A stretch of 64,000 nt of DNA from Alphaproteobacteria bacterium (GTDB lineage Bacteria > Pseudomonadota > Alphaproteobacteria > RF32 > CAG-239), in contig JAFUSU010000026.1 in the NCBI GenBank assembly GCA_017467515.1, forward strand, positions 1-64,000, written 5' to 3'. The notes under the pieces are model-generated. The model had not been told where the DNA came from and searched no databases. It saw only the letters and a list, made by a program, of their open reading frames with translations. Positions 1-8,128 of this stretch are shown here, piece after piece; the stretch's first letter is position 1; every line of letters starts with the position of its first letter. Both the position numbers and the translations under genes were made by a program.

Positions 1-170
1 ACCGCCGCATACTTTTGATAAGACGATTTTGGCTCAGCTGAAGGTTTGGTTTGGTTTTGGTATTCTATAAGGAGGTTGGTGCTATAATGATTGCTTATAA
101 CATTTGCCTGTGCTGTTTGACCATAGGGAAAAAAACACATACACATCAACAAATAATAAATAGCCCTCAT
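1..170 (-). CDS. Probable secreted protein, N-terminal part only
   Basis: An open frame on the minus strand starts with ATG at 170 and runs off the left edge of the window, giving 56 codons without a stop. The start follows a strong Shine-Dalgarno sequence (GGGAGGTG, about 175-182) and a good promoter lies just upstream (210-238). The first 22 residues look like a signal peptide: a short positive start, a hydrophobic Tyr/Leu/Cys/Phe core and a probable AQA cleavage site. The part after it is polar and rich in Asn, Gln and Ser. I recognise no family. The start region lies inside a long inverted repeat that could fold over the ribosome-binding site. It could be a spurious frame, but promoter, ribosome-binding site and signal peptide agree with each other. 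Confidence 0.5.
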   Translation of the reverse strand, partial: MRAIYYLLMCMCFFPYGQTAQANVISNHYSTNLLIEYQNQTKPSAEPKSSYQKYAA

Positions 171-202
171 TACACACCTCCCAGATAGGCTGAGCCAAAA
201 TC
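25..202. repeat. 178-bp imperfect palindrome with 14-bp perfect ends
   Basis: The arms GATTTTGGCTCAGC (25-38) and GCTGAGCCAAAATC (189-202) are perfect reverse complements. Further in, GGAGGT (71-76) matches ACCTCC (about 174-179) and TAATGA (85-90) matches TCATTA (166-171). The inner pairs are the ribosome-binding site and start codon of the minus-strand gene on one arm and part of its coding sequence on the other. Because of the symmetry the plus strand also shows a Shine-Dalgarno plus ATG (33-codon frame, 87-188). The element could be an RNA fold regulating the minus-strand gene or a small palindromic mobile element; no clear target duplication is visible. Confidence 0.6.
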
Positions 203-209
203 TATACTC

Positions 210-238
210 ATTCTATCACACTCAAATCCTTGTGTCAA
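210..238 (-). promoter_or_regulatory. Sigma-70 type promoter for the left-edge gene
   Basis: On the minus strand TTGACA (233-238) and TAGAAT (210-215) are separated by exactly 17 bp, five of six and six of six consensus bases in the -10 and -35 respectively. The predicted start of transcription is near 203, so the 5' end of the RNA would begin almost exactly with the 14-base arm that can pair with codons 45-49 of the gene. Confidence 0.7.
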
Positions 239-296
239 GCTATTTTTAGGGTGCTCGTTATTTTTGTGATAACACTAATTTTAGGATAATTTTTCT

Positions 297-1466
297 TTAT
301 TTTTTTACTTTAATCGGCTTTAATAACCGATGATAAGAGAAAGCTATTCCCATTCCGCAAACACAACATCCTATCAGTATTCCTCTGATAGAATAAAAAT
401 CAGCAATGAGTCCTATCAAAAAGCTCATTAAAGCCGTTCCTATACAGGCAAACAAACCAATCATAGAATCAAGCGTTGCTCTCAAACTATTGTTATACTC
501 CTGCTGTAATAACGTTATTGAAGAAGATTCTGCCGGTCCGTAAAACAAATTTTGCATTGCAACAACAAAAGGCGCTATTGTGTTATTCATAATCAGACCA
601 ATGAGTCGTACCAAAGAATTTCCCATTGCTGAATAAAAAATAATTTTAATTAAATTTCGCTTATCAAGCATTGCTGCAAGATGAAAGCTGAGACACCCTA
701 AGGCGTGTTGTAAAATTCTTACAATACTGATCCAATAAATTTGCAATAATTGCTCAAAATAGGCCGCTTCAAAACGAAATACGGAAGTCGACAAGGAGGT
801 ATTTAAAATGGTTAGCATTGCATATTTTCTTAATTTCTTCTTTCTAAAGAATAATAAAAGGCTCTTTTTGAGTTGTTTTTGCAGAGTCATTTCCTTTTCA
901 AACTGATGTTTCGGATTAACCATCAGTGATACAACCAATACATTAAGAAAAGCAGGAACAACAGACAGCCAAACAAGAGTCTTTAAAGAAAAATAGAAAG
1001 TAATAACCGTTGCTGTTAACGCCGCTAATAGTAATCCCAGTTGATGAAATGATGTAATTTTTGCCAAAACAACCATAAAAATTTTTCTTTTTCTGATTTG
1101 TTTCAATGTTTCATAAATCATCGCCGTTTCTGTTCCTGATTTAAATGCTAATCCGGATCCTCTCAGACAAGATCCCAGAAAAAGAAGAATTGGTAATTGA
1201 TAATATCCTGCCAAAGCCCAAAAAAGCATATTCAGAAACAAACAAGATTCACCCATAACAAGCGTTGCTTTTCGGCTGTATCTGTCTGACAACATACCAC
1301 ACGGAATTTCCATTAAACACTGAGATATATTTACAAAAGAAAAAGCCAACATAGCAAGGGCATACGAATGACAAACCTGTTCAAAATAAATAACGGCCAT
1401 TGCCGAAAACAGCCACAATCCGTTAAACATAAACATCAGTTTGAATAAAAGAATATTTCGACGCAT
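297..1466 (-). CDS. MFS transporter
   Basis: A 389-residue protein with about twelve hydrophobic segments, the usual length of the major facilitator superfamily. The loop between segments 2 and 3 carries the family motif A in the form GMLSDRYSRKATL (residues 57-69), where the Asp-Arg and following basic residues are characteristic of proton-coupled antiporters. Substrate cannot be read from the sequence; drug or metabolite export is a guess. It is the last gene of the lptF-lptD-surA-rsmA block, starting 9 bp after rsmA stops, so it is probably co-transcribed. Cysteine-rich segments and the position after rsmA are not typical of a conserved housekeeping role, so it may be a lineage-specific addition. 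Confidence 0.85.
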   Translation of the reverse strand: MRRNILLFKLMFMFNGLWLFSAMAVIYFEQVCHSYALAMLAFSFVNISQCLMEIPCGMLSDRYSRKATLVMGESCLFLNMLFWALAGYYQLPILLFLGSCLRGSGLAFKSGTETAMIYETLKQIRKRKIFMVVLAKITSFHQLGLLLAALTATVITFYFSLKTLVWLSVVPAFLNVLVVSLMVNPKHQFEKEMTLQKQLKKSLLLFFRKKKLRKYAMLTILNTSLSTSVFRFEAAYFEQLLQIYWISIVRILQHALGCLSFHLAAMLDKRNLIKIIFYSAMGNSLVRLIGLIMNNTIAPFVVAMQNLFYGPAESSSITLLQQEYNNSLRATLDSMIGLFACIGTALMSFLIGLIADFYSIRGILIGCCVCGMGIAFSYHRLLKPIKVKK

Positions 1467-1475
1467 TGGTAAGCC

Positions 1476-2330
1476 CTATAATAAATTTTCAGCCAAAAGA
1501 AGAAATTGTTGCGGTGTTATTTCTTCCGGTCGCATAGTCAGCAGAATATTTGCTTTTTGTGCCGCACTTTCTAAAGTTGCAAACCCTTTCAAACTTTGAC
1601 GGATCATCTTGCGCCTCTGAGCAAAAACAATTTGAGTTAATTTTTCTATTTTGACAATTTGATCCTCTGTTAAAAGTTTTTCCAACGGACGAAACAATAG
1701 AACACTCGACCAGACTTTCGGTGCAGGAACAAAGCAATCCGGACTGACATCCATTAACTTTTCAACAGAACACTGCAACTGGCTCAAGATAGAAACTCGA
1801 CCATAGTCTTTCGTTTTTATCGGCGCTAAAATTCTATCTGCAACTTCCTTTTGAAACATCAAAGTTAAACTTTGAAAACAACCCATACTTTTCAGCCACC
1901 CGAAAAGCAAAGGAACAGACACATTGTAGGGCAAATTACTGATAATATGGCGCGGCGTATGCCCTATTGTACTAAAGTCGACTTTTAGCGCATCTCCGTT
2001 GATAATATCCATTCTGTCAGGTGCAAGACTTTGAATATCTTGTGCTATTGCAATACAGCGCTCATCCATTTCCACAACGGTTAAATGATTTGGTTCCGCT
2101 GAGAAAATAGCTCTGGTTAACCCACCGGGGCCTGAACCAACCTCAAAAACATCGGATCCTGAAAAATCTGACAATTTTTGAGCGCCCAAAGAAAGACGTA
2201 TGATTTTATCTGTTATATTTCTATCTAGTAAAAAATTTTGCCCGAGCGCTTTTTTCGCAATTAAGCCATACGCCTCTACAGTCGTGCGTAATGAGGGCAA
2301 TTTCTCTATTTTTTCTTTTAATAACGTCAT
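1476..2330 (-). CDS. rsmA: 16S rRNA adenine dimethyltransferase RsmA (KsgA)
   Basis: RsmA dimethylates two adjacent adenines in the 3'-terminal hairpin of 16S rRNA during small-subunit maturation, using S-adenosylmethionine. The 284-residue protein shows the family start KALGQNFLLD (residues 27-36), SAM motif I VFEVGSGPGG (61-70) and catalytic motif IV NLPYNVS (132-138). The length is normal. The gene starts one base after surA stops. In most proteobacteria pdxA (pyridoxal phosphate synthesis) sits between surA and rsmA; here it is absent. A RIRQSL-type motif near the end (RRKMIRQSLKG) is also typical of KsgA. Confidence 0.97.
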   Translation of the reverse strand: MTLLKEKIEKLPSLRTTVEAYGLIAKKALGQNFLLDRNITDKIIRLSLGAQKLSDFSGSDVFEVGSGPGGLTRAIFSAEPNHLTVVEMDERCIAIAQDIQSLAPDRMDIINGDALKVDFSTIGHTPRHIISNLPYNVSVPLLFGWLKSMGCFQSLTLMFQKEVADRILAPIKTKDYGRVSILSQLQCSVEKLMDVSPDCFVPAPKVWSSVLLFRPLEKLLTEDQIVKIEKLTQIVFAQRRKMIRQSLKGFATLESAAQKANILLTMRPEEITPQQFLLLAENLL

Positions 2331-2331
2331 T

Positions 2332-3423
2332 CTAGTTCTTAAATTCTATGATAGATTTTTGACGCAAGTTCTGTAAATATTTTGAAGAAAAACTTTCTAA
2401 TCGTTCTGTTTCAAGCACATTTTTCATATCATCGTAAGATATTTCTTTTGCTTTACCGTTAGGAATAAATTTATCATCAAGCTTTAGAATGTAATAGTTA
2501 TTTTCATACTTAATCGGAGCAGAAACCTGTCCTACTTTCATTTTTTTCACCTTTGCTTCTAAAGGCGACGGTAACTGACCTTCTTTCAGCCAACCTAAAC
2601 TGCCTCCGTTTGCCGAACTCGGACTCTGGGAAAATTGAGCGGCATACATATTGAAAATGCCATCACGACGAATATTATCAACCAACACATCAATATTTTT
2701 AGCATTTTTAACAGGAATAACAATCTCTGAAACATTATATTTAGGGCTTTTCATATCCTCTTTAGATCGCATAATGGCGTCTTCTATCTCACGCTGTGTT
2801 ATATAAGAATCAGCAAGAACTTTTCTTCTCATCAGCCTTGCCCATAAAATTTCTGTTTTCATTTGTTGTTTAAAAATTTCCGGATTTATTTTTCTTTTAT
2901 TGAGCGCCTTCATCAAACCACCACGAGAAAGTCCTCTTGCTTTTTCATATTGGGAAATTGCTTCATTTAATTCTTTATCGCTTAGAGTCAGATTATTTTT
3001 TTTAATTTCGGCATCTTTAATTTTTTCATCTATAGCGGTTTTTAAAACACGATTTATAATCATCGGCTTTGTTTTATTGTTAAGCGGAACACCTGTATTA
3101 AAAATAAAAAGCTTTGCATAACTGTCAACATCTGATGATGATATAGCCTCGCCGTTAACAACAGCCATAATTTTAGCATCACCGGATTTAAAAAGGCGAA
3201 CATTAAGCGGCTCTGCAGATTTTGTCGGTAAAACTCTTGGTTTTCTCTGCGGCTGTATTTTTTGTTTTTTAACAGGAATAGCTTCTTGCTCTTGCTGTTC
3301 ATTTGACTGAAACATTATGGAATGAGAAGCTGCCGGCGCTCCTATTTTTTCAACATCTATAAACTGTGCCAATGCCGGAAAAGCAAATACAACAGAACAC
3401 ATAACCAAAAATAATTTGCGCAT
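2332..3423 (-). CDS. surA: Periplasmic peptidyl-prolyl isomerase, SurA type
   Basis: SurA is a periplasmic chaperone and parvulin-type isomerase that helps outer-membrane beta-barrel proteins fold. The 363-residue protein starts with a signal peptide (residues 1-19, cleavage after ALA), followed by a basic, low-complexity stretch to about residue 80, a helical SurA N-terminal chaperone region (about 85-220) and one parvulin domain (about 225-325) with the typical GGSLGWLKEGQLP segment. Gammaproteobacterial SurA has two parvulin domains; one is usual in alphaproteobacteria. It sits directly after lptD, whose product is a known SurA client. Confidence 0.9.
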   Translation of the reverse strand: MRKLFLVMCSVVFAFPALAQFIDVEKIGAPAASHSIMFQSNEQQEQEAIPVKKQKIQPQRKPRVLPTKSAEPLNVRLFKSGDAKIMAVVNGEAISSSDVDSYAKLFIFNTGVPLNNKTKPMIINRVLKTAIDEKIKDAEIKKNNLTLSDKELNEAISQYEKARGLSRGGLMKALNKRKINPEIFKQQMKTEILWARLMRRKVLADSYITQREIEDAIMRSKEDMKSPKYNVSEIVIPVKNAKNIDVLVDNIRRDGIFNMYAAQFSQSPSSANGGSLGWLKEGQLPSPLEAKVKKMKVGQVSAPIKYENNYYILKLDDKFIPNGKAKEISYDDMKNVLETERLESFSSKYLQNLRQKSIIEFKN

Positions 3424-3437
3424 AGGAATTTCCTTTC

Positions 3438-5738
3438 TTATTTTGAACCTAAGCCACCGATTGTTTTTAACAAAAACGAAAAACTGAATTCATAATTATT
3501 TTCAACTTCCGGATCATTTGAGTTATAACGCAGGACATTAGCCGATAACGAAAAACATTCATCTTCATAAATTAAATTACCACCGTGTTCCAAAGAATAA
3601 TCCTGTTTTTCAGACAAATCCTGTCGATTATAAATACGTAAAGACCAATCTCGAGAAAGCTTTGCCGACAAAGAGGTATATAACTCTTTACGCCCTTTAC
3701 TATTCCCCTTACGAGAAGCTTCAGAATAGCCGTCATCGTTCAAAAAGATATATGAAACATAAGCTCTTAACATTTTCGGACCAATGCTCATTCCCAACTC
3801 ACTGTACTTCAGTTCAAAGTCGTTTCTATCCAAACGATAACGATAATTCAAATCAAAGAAATCACTGGGAGCTGCATTAATACGACCGACATAATCGCTT
3901 AAATGATCTTTTTCACCTAAACTGCGAGAAAAACTTGCATCATCCTGAAAATAATAGCTTTGCGCAATAAAGGCCTGCGTTCTTCCCAAAATGTTTCCAT
4001 AAGAACTCCAGTTAAAACCATAACTGACACGACTTCCCGTATCATTCCGATCATAACCGCTGTAACGATCGATATCCAAAACATTCGTATCGTCCAAATA
4101 AGCATTTTCGCTATCCTCATTCGGAATCTTAAATGTCTTATTACTGTCATTCGGAGCTAAAACACCAACGATAATCGGTTCAATAATTTGGCGACTATCC
4201 TCGTTAGCTTTAATAAAAGGCAATTTCCATTCGGCAGCCAGTTGAGGGAAAACACGCGTCGCCGTTCCCGTATAATATGTATTATTGATACGAGGATTCG
4301 TGCTGCTGCGCAGATAATCGTCAACATAATAAAAATCAGACTTAACGGACCCCACAAGTCTTATTTTTTCACCAAACGGACTGGTATAAGGCAAAACTAA
4401 TTCATTTATCATCGTTCCGCGTTGCGTTTTTGATGCTTCCCCATCATAAGCAACAGATGCAAAATTAAATGTATTTTTGGTATATAAACCATAATCCGTT
4501 AAATTATTATATTTTTCATATTCCATATAAGGGAAAACATAGGAACCGTTATACTTGCTTCTTCTTTTTGCCGTTCTTAAATCATAACTGATCATCTTAA
4601 AATAATACGTTTCAATATCCGCATAATCGCGCTTGTCAAAATATTCAAATTTAAGATTCGAAGTTAACCAAGCATCTGTTTTTTGGGGCAAAGACAAATC
4701 ACGCAAATATCTTGTATCCGAAACATATTTAGCATCCAAAGTCGCTAACCACTTTTCATTTATTTCATAGCGACCTTTTGCAAAAAGGTGTCCACGCTTT
4801 TTATCTTTATCGTCATCTTTCATAATGCTGCCGAATAAAGAATATTCTCCTTTTTCAAAAAATCCGTTATATGTAGCAATAGGAATAGCCCCTTTCTTGG
4901 TGGTGAGATAGGGCTTCAAGGTCAAATCAGAATGATCATCAATGGCCCAAAAATAACCGGGTTGAATATATGTGTCCAAATAATTTGACGATCCGTACGT
5001 TGGCATTAAAAAACCACTGCGACGCTTAACGGTCGGATCCGGATGAGAGAGAAAAGGGGTATAAAAAACAGGAACATTCTTAAGTTTTAAGAAGGCATTA
5101 TTATAATAAACATTTTTACCCTCTACGTCGTGCCGCATTTTTGTGGCTGTTATTTTCCACAAGGGTTCTTGTTTGGGATCTTTATCAACACAGCAATCAC
5201 AAGGTGTGTAAACGACATCATACATCACCTTATCTTTATTATCCAATGTCTTAAATTTTTTAGCCCAAATATGGCTTTCATCTCTCATTATTGCTTTGAG
5301 CTTTTTCAAGACACCTTTGCTCATTTTTTCTCGAAGCACCATCTCGTCGGCATACAAAACATTGTCGTTTGCATCGACCATACTGACATTTCCGCTCGCA
5401 ACAACTTCATCTTTATCTTGATAATAAACAACTTTATCCGCCTTTAAAGTTGCGTCATTGCGAATAATATAAACATCACCCAAAGCCGTAATTGTATTGC
5501 TTTTGCTTTCATTCTGCATTTCATTTGCGCTGAAATAAATATCATCTGTCTGACGTTCAATCGGACGAGGTGTAAACAAACCGGTGATTGTCGGATGAGG
5601 ATCAAATTGGACATAAGGAGAAGAAGATGTTTTGGTCCGAACTTCTCCGGCGACAGGCTGCTTTTCACCTGCACTTGAAAGGAGAGGCAACAATACGGCT
5701 ATTGCACTGAGTATGGGGCCTGTTATTTTATTAGACAT
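3438..5738 (-). CDS. lptD: LPS-assembly outer-membrane protein LptD
   Basis: LptD is the beta-barrel that inserts lipopolysaccharide into the outer leaflet of the outer membrane, with the lipoprotein LptE as plug. The 766-residue protein has a signal peptide (1-23), an OstA/LptA-like jellyroll (about 60-170) and a long barrel domain with many alternating aromatic strands to the C-terminus. Conserved cysteines are present: a CDCC cluster near residue 181 and one late Cys in the EDECFSLS segment, fitting the disulphides that LptD needs. It overlaps lptF by 8 bp and is followed by surA, so LPS transport and barrel folding are coupled in one operon. Confidence 0.95.
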   Translation of the reverse strand: MSNKITGPILSAIAVLLPLLSSAGEKQPVAGEVRTKTSSSPYVQFDPHPTITGLFTPRPIERQTDDIYFSANEMQNESKSNTITALGDVYIIRNDATLKADKVVYYQDKDEVVASGNVSMVDANDNVLYADEMVLREKMSKGVLKKLKAIMRDESHIWAKKFKTLDNKDKVMYDVVYTPCDCCVDKDPKQEPLWKITATKMRHDVEGKNVYYNNAFLKLKNVPVFYTPFLSHPDPTVKRRSGFLMPTYGSSNYLDTYIQPGYFWAIDDHSDLTLKPYLTTKKGAIPIATYNGFFEKGEYSLFGSIMKDDDKDKKRGHLFAKGRYEINEKWLATLDAKYVSDTRYLRDLSLPQKTDAWLTSNLKFEYFDKRDYADIETYYFKMISYDLRTAKRRSKYNGSYVFPYMEYEKYNNLTDYGLYTKNTFNFASVAYDGEASKTQRGTMINELVLPYTSPFGEKIRLVGSVKSDFYYVDDYLRSSTNPRINNTYYTGTATRVFPQLAAEWKLPFIKANEDSRQIIEPIIVGVLAPNDSNKTFKIPNEDSENAYLDDTNVLDIDRYSGYDRNDTGSRVSYGFNWSSYGNILGRTQAFIAQSYYFQDDASFSRSLGEKDHLSDYVGRINAAPSDFFDLNYRYRLDRNDFELKYSELGMSIGPKMLRAYVSYIFLNDDGYSEASRKGNSKGRKELYTSLSAKLSRDWSLRIYNRQDLSEKQDYSLEHGGNLIYEDECFSLSANVLRYNSNDPEVENNYEFSFSFLLKTIGGLGSK

Positions 5739-6861
5739 TCATCAAATCCTTAATATCTTTGTGTTTCTTTTTTCTGGCTGGATTATAAAACAACAAAAAA
5801 TAAAAACAAGTAAATAAAGGAAGCAAAAAATTCAAAAACATTAGCGGGCAAAAATATAAATGCTTAACCGTCATACTGGCAAAAGCCAAATCCAAAGATT
5901 GAACACAAACCATTGACATAATGGCAACCGTTATAATTTTTCCCTGACCTCTTCGATTAAAATTGCCAACCAAAAGCCCCGTACAAGCAATCAGCGCAAA
6001 AATTATATTATAAAGAGGAATTAAAATACGCTTAAAACCTTCGGTCATATATCGATTAATTTGAATTTGAGTCAATGCTTTGTTTTTGAAAGAAAACAAA
6101 AGTTCCTTGAGCGTCAATTCTCGAGCACCTGTTTCTTTTTCCTTATTTTTTCCGGAAACACCGAAATCCACCGAATATCGGTCAAATGCCAAAGATGAAA
6201 ATTGTTTTTTACTATCTCGCGTTAATTCATTACGAACCCCATTTACCAAAATTAAACGAGGACCGCTGGGCGTGTAAATGACCCGTCCTCGTTCAGAGGA
6301 AAGTGTCACTTTTTTAGAACGATCTCTTTCATCATTAACTAATATCCCGTAAACGGAACCGTTTTTATCGTATTTAGAAACAAAAACCGTCATCTGATAC
6401 TCAACCGTTGTAAACTCGCCTTCTTTGAACATCATATGAGACATATCATTTTGAGCCTGCCATTGTAATTGTGCCAATTTCTGTTCGGCTACGGGAATAA
6501 CAATATTATTAACATATAAATTAAAAACAGAGATAAAAGAACCGACAAATATTGCGGCTTTTGCCAAGTTTAATGGGCTGATTCCGGCGGCTTTCATAAC
6601 CATCAATTCTCTATCGGCAATCAAACGATTATAAACAAACAAAACCGATACAAACAAGGCTATCGGCGCCATAATAACAAAAATACGAGGCATTAACAAA
6701 GAAGTCATTTCGACAAACATAAAAATAGGCAAACCTTTACTGGTTACCAATTCTACAAAATTTAACGATTGCGTCAGCCAAACAATAGATAATAACGAAA
6801 AGGTCACTATCAGAAAACCGATAATAATCTGCTTGGCTATGTACTTATCTAACTTTTTCAT
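5731..6861 (-). CDS. lptF: LPS export permease LptF
   Basis: LptF and LptG form the inner-membrane permease that, with the LptB ATPase, extracts LPS toward the periplasmic bridge. The 376-residue YjgP/YjgQ-family protein has three N-terminal and three C-terminal membrane segments around a periplasmic beta-jellyroll (about 130-255). The cytoplasmic coupling segment RELMVMKAAGISPLNLAKAA (about 89-108) is typical of LptF rather than LptG. In alphaproteobacteria lptG normally lies between lptF and lptD; here lptD follows directly, so lptG must lie elsewhere or be replaced. A weak -10 (TATAAT at 6895-6900, minus strand) lies about 30 bp upstream of the start. Confidence 0.9.
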   Translation of the reverse strand: MKKLDKYIAKQIIIGFLIVTFSLLSIVWLTQSLNFVELVTSKGLPIFMFVEMTSLLMPRIFVIMAPIALFVSVLFVYNRLIADRELMVMKAAGISPLNLAKAAIFVGSFISVFNLYVNNIVIPVAEQKLAQLQWQAQNDMSHMMFKEGEFTTVEYQMTVFVSKYDKNGSVYGILVNDERDRSKKVTLSSERGRVIYTPSGPRLILVNGVRNELTRDSKKQFSSLAFDRYSVDFGVSGKNKEKETGARELTLKELLFSFKNKALTQIQINRYMTEGFKRILIPLYNIIFALIACTGLLVGNFNRRGQGKIITVAIMSMVCVQSLDLAFASMTVKHLYFCPLMFLNFLLPLFTCFYFLLFYNPARKKKHKDIKDLMNV

Positions 6862-7030
6862 TTGTACTAAAATATTATTATAAATTTTGAGTTGATTATA
6901 ACGATTTTTTTCAAAAATAAAACAATTATTTTCGATTCTTTCAAATTGTAAAACAAAAGAGCAGAATGAGCTCTGCCCTTATTTATTTTTTAGAAACCCA
7001 TCTTAGCTAAAAATATGACATTCTAGGTAA

Positions 7031-7110
7031 ATAGTAGGATTTTGAACAAATTGCGACAGGAGCGTACATAAACGTACGTAACTGAGTAATTGATTTTATT
7101 CCTGCACTAG
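7031..7110. repeat. Nested hairpin repeat, copy A
   Basis: One copy of a dispersed structured element. It shares the core GACAGGAG-CGTAC-loop-GTACG-(t)aACTGA (inner stem 7063-7067 with 7074-7078) with the copies at 7.27, 22.6, 22.7 and 27.1 kb. Outer pairing AGT-AGGA (7033-7039) with TCCT-GC-ACT (near 7100-7109) is kept although the sequence differs from other copies. The segment TAGAAACCCATCTTAGC just upstream (6990s-7006) matches the sequence that ends the other copies. Lies between fabG and lptF, both on the minus strand. Confidence 0.75.
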
Positions 7111-7142
7111 TTTTCAATTTTGCGTGTTTTTTCCTTTAAAGT

Positions 7143-7236
7143 TTGATAAAACCCCATGCTACGCCGCATCTTTTCGACGACATGTACAACTAGCTACATT
7201 AGGAGAAAAGATGCAAGTATGATGGGGTTTTATCAA
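7143..7236. repeat. Long nested hairpin, related element B
   Basis: A near-perfect palindrome: TTGATAAAACCCCAT (7143-7157) pairs with its exact complement at 7222-7236, GCATCTTTTC (7166-7175) pairs with 7205-7214, and an inner ATGTA (7182-7186) pairs with TACAT (7195-7199). The plan (long outer stem, asymmetric internal loop beginning GAC, five-base inner stem containing GTA/TAC) is that of copies A and C but the sequence is different, so it is either a diverged relative or a second family. Confidence 0.8.
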
Positions 7237-7264
7237 GATTTTTTCTAAAAACTTGAAGAATGAG

Positions 7265-7350
7265 ACTAATAGCAGGCGTTGAAAGAAAAATTACCGCAGC
7301 GTACATAGAAGTACGTGAGGATAATTTTTCTTGAAACAACGCACTAGTAG
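7265..7350. repeat. Nested hairpin repeat, copy C
   Basis: Inner stem CGTAC/GTACG around the loop ATAGAA, second stem AAGAAAAATTA (7283-7293) perfectly complementary to TAATTTTTCTT (7322-7332), third stem GCGTTG (7276-7281) complementary to CAACGC (7337-7342), ending in GCACTAG as the other copies do. Stem sequences differ completely from copies A, D and E while the pairing is kept. It lies 20 bp after the fabG stop codon and may end that transcript. Confidence 0.8.
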
Positions 7351-7370
7351 TCCATTATACAAGTTTTTAA

Positions 7371-8108
7371 TTAAATCATGGCCATCCCGCCGTTAATGTT
7401 GATTGTCTGCCCCGTAATATATTGAGCTTCATCGGAAGCCAAAAAGGCGACAACATTGGCAATATCCTGAGCCTCACCGAGTTTAGCTTCCGGAATTTTT
7501 GCAAGCAAAGCGGCTTTAACATCATCAGGCAAAACATCTGTCATCGGGGTGCGAATAAAGCCCGGCGCAATAGAATTAACGGTAATACCGCGAGAACCGA
7601 CTTCCTGTGCCAAACATTTATTCATAGCAATCATACCGGCTTTAGAAGCTGAATAGTTTGCTTGCCCCGCATTACCCGTTACACCGACGACAGAAGCAAT
7701 ACCGATAATACGACCGAAACGACGTTTCATCATACCGCGAACAGCAGCTTTTGCCAATTTGAAGCCGGCAGAAAGGTTAACGTCTAAAACCAATTGCCAA
7801 TCTTCATCGCTCATACGAATAAATAAGTTATCGCGTGTTAAACCGGCATTATTAACCAAAATATCGATTCTGCCCAATTTTTCCTCAACGGCGGCAACCA
7901 AATTTTTAACATCTTCAGGATTAGTTAAATTAGCAACAAAAGTTTCAACATTTGCGCCTAATTCTGCTTTTAATTTTTCCATCGGCTCTGCACGCATATC
8001 TGTCAAAGCAAGAGTAGCACCTTGTGCATGCAAAGTACGAGCAATTTTATCACCGATACCACCTGCGGCACCTGTAATTAAAGCAACTTTACCATCTAAT
8101 CTGAACAT
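7371..8108 (-). CDS. fabG: 3-oxoacyl-ACP reductase FabG
   Basis: FabG reduces 3-oxoacyl-ACP to 3-hydroxyacyl-ACP with NADPH in type II fatty acid synthesis. The 245-residue short-chain dehydrogenase shows the cofactor motif GAAGGIG (13-19), NNAG (86-89), and the catalytic residues Asn111, Ser139, Tyr152 and Lys156. The C-terminal NGGMAM ending is typical of FabG. It follows fabD by 20 bp. The acpP-fabF genes that usually come next are absent; hairpin repeats occupy that position. Confidence 0.96.
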   Translation of the reverse strand: MFRLDGKVALITGAAGGIGDKIARTLHAQGATLALTDMRAEPMEKLKAELGANVETFVANLTNPEDVKNLVAAVEEKLGRIDILVNNAGLTRDNLFIRMSDEDWQLVLDVNLSAGFKLAKAAVRGMMKRRFGRIIGIASVVGVTGNAGQANYSASKAGMIAMNKCLAQEVGSRGITVNSIAPGFIRTPMTDVLPDDVKAALLAKIPEAKLGEAQDIANVVAFLASDEAQYITGQTININGGMAMI

Positions 8109-8128
8109 TATTTTTTTCCTTTCTTTTA

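Noticed and set aside
87-188. A 33-codon plus-strand frame with a good Shine-Dalgarno sequence
   Set aside because: It is the mirror image of the minus-strand start inside the palindrome, so the signal is explained by symmetry; no promoter is seen for it.
6957-6976. AGAGC/GCTCT hairpin as a terminator upstream of lptF
   Set aside because: Five-base stem and weak T run; may be part of the neighbouring repeat cluster.
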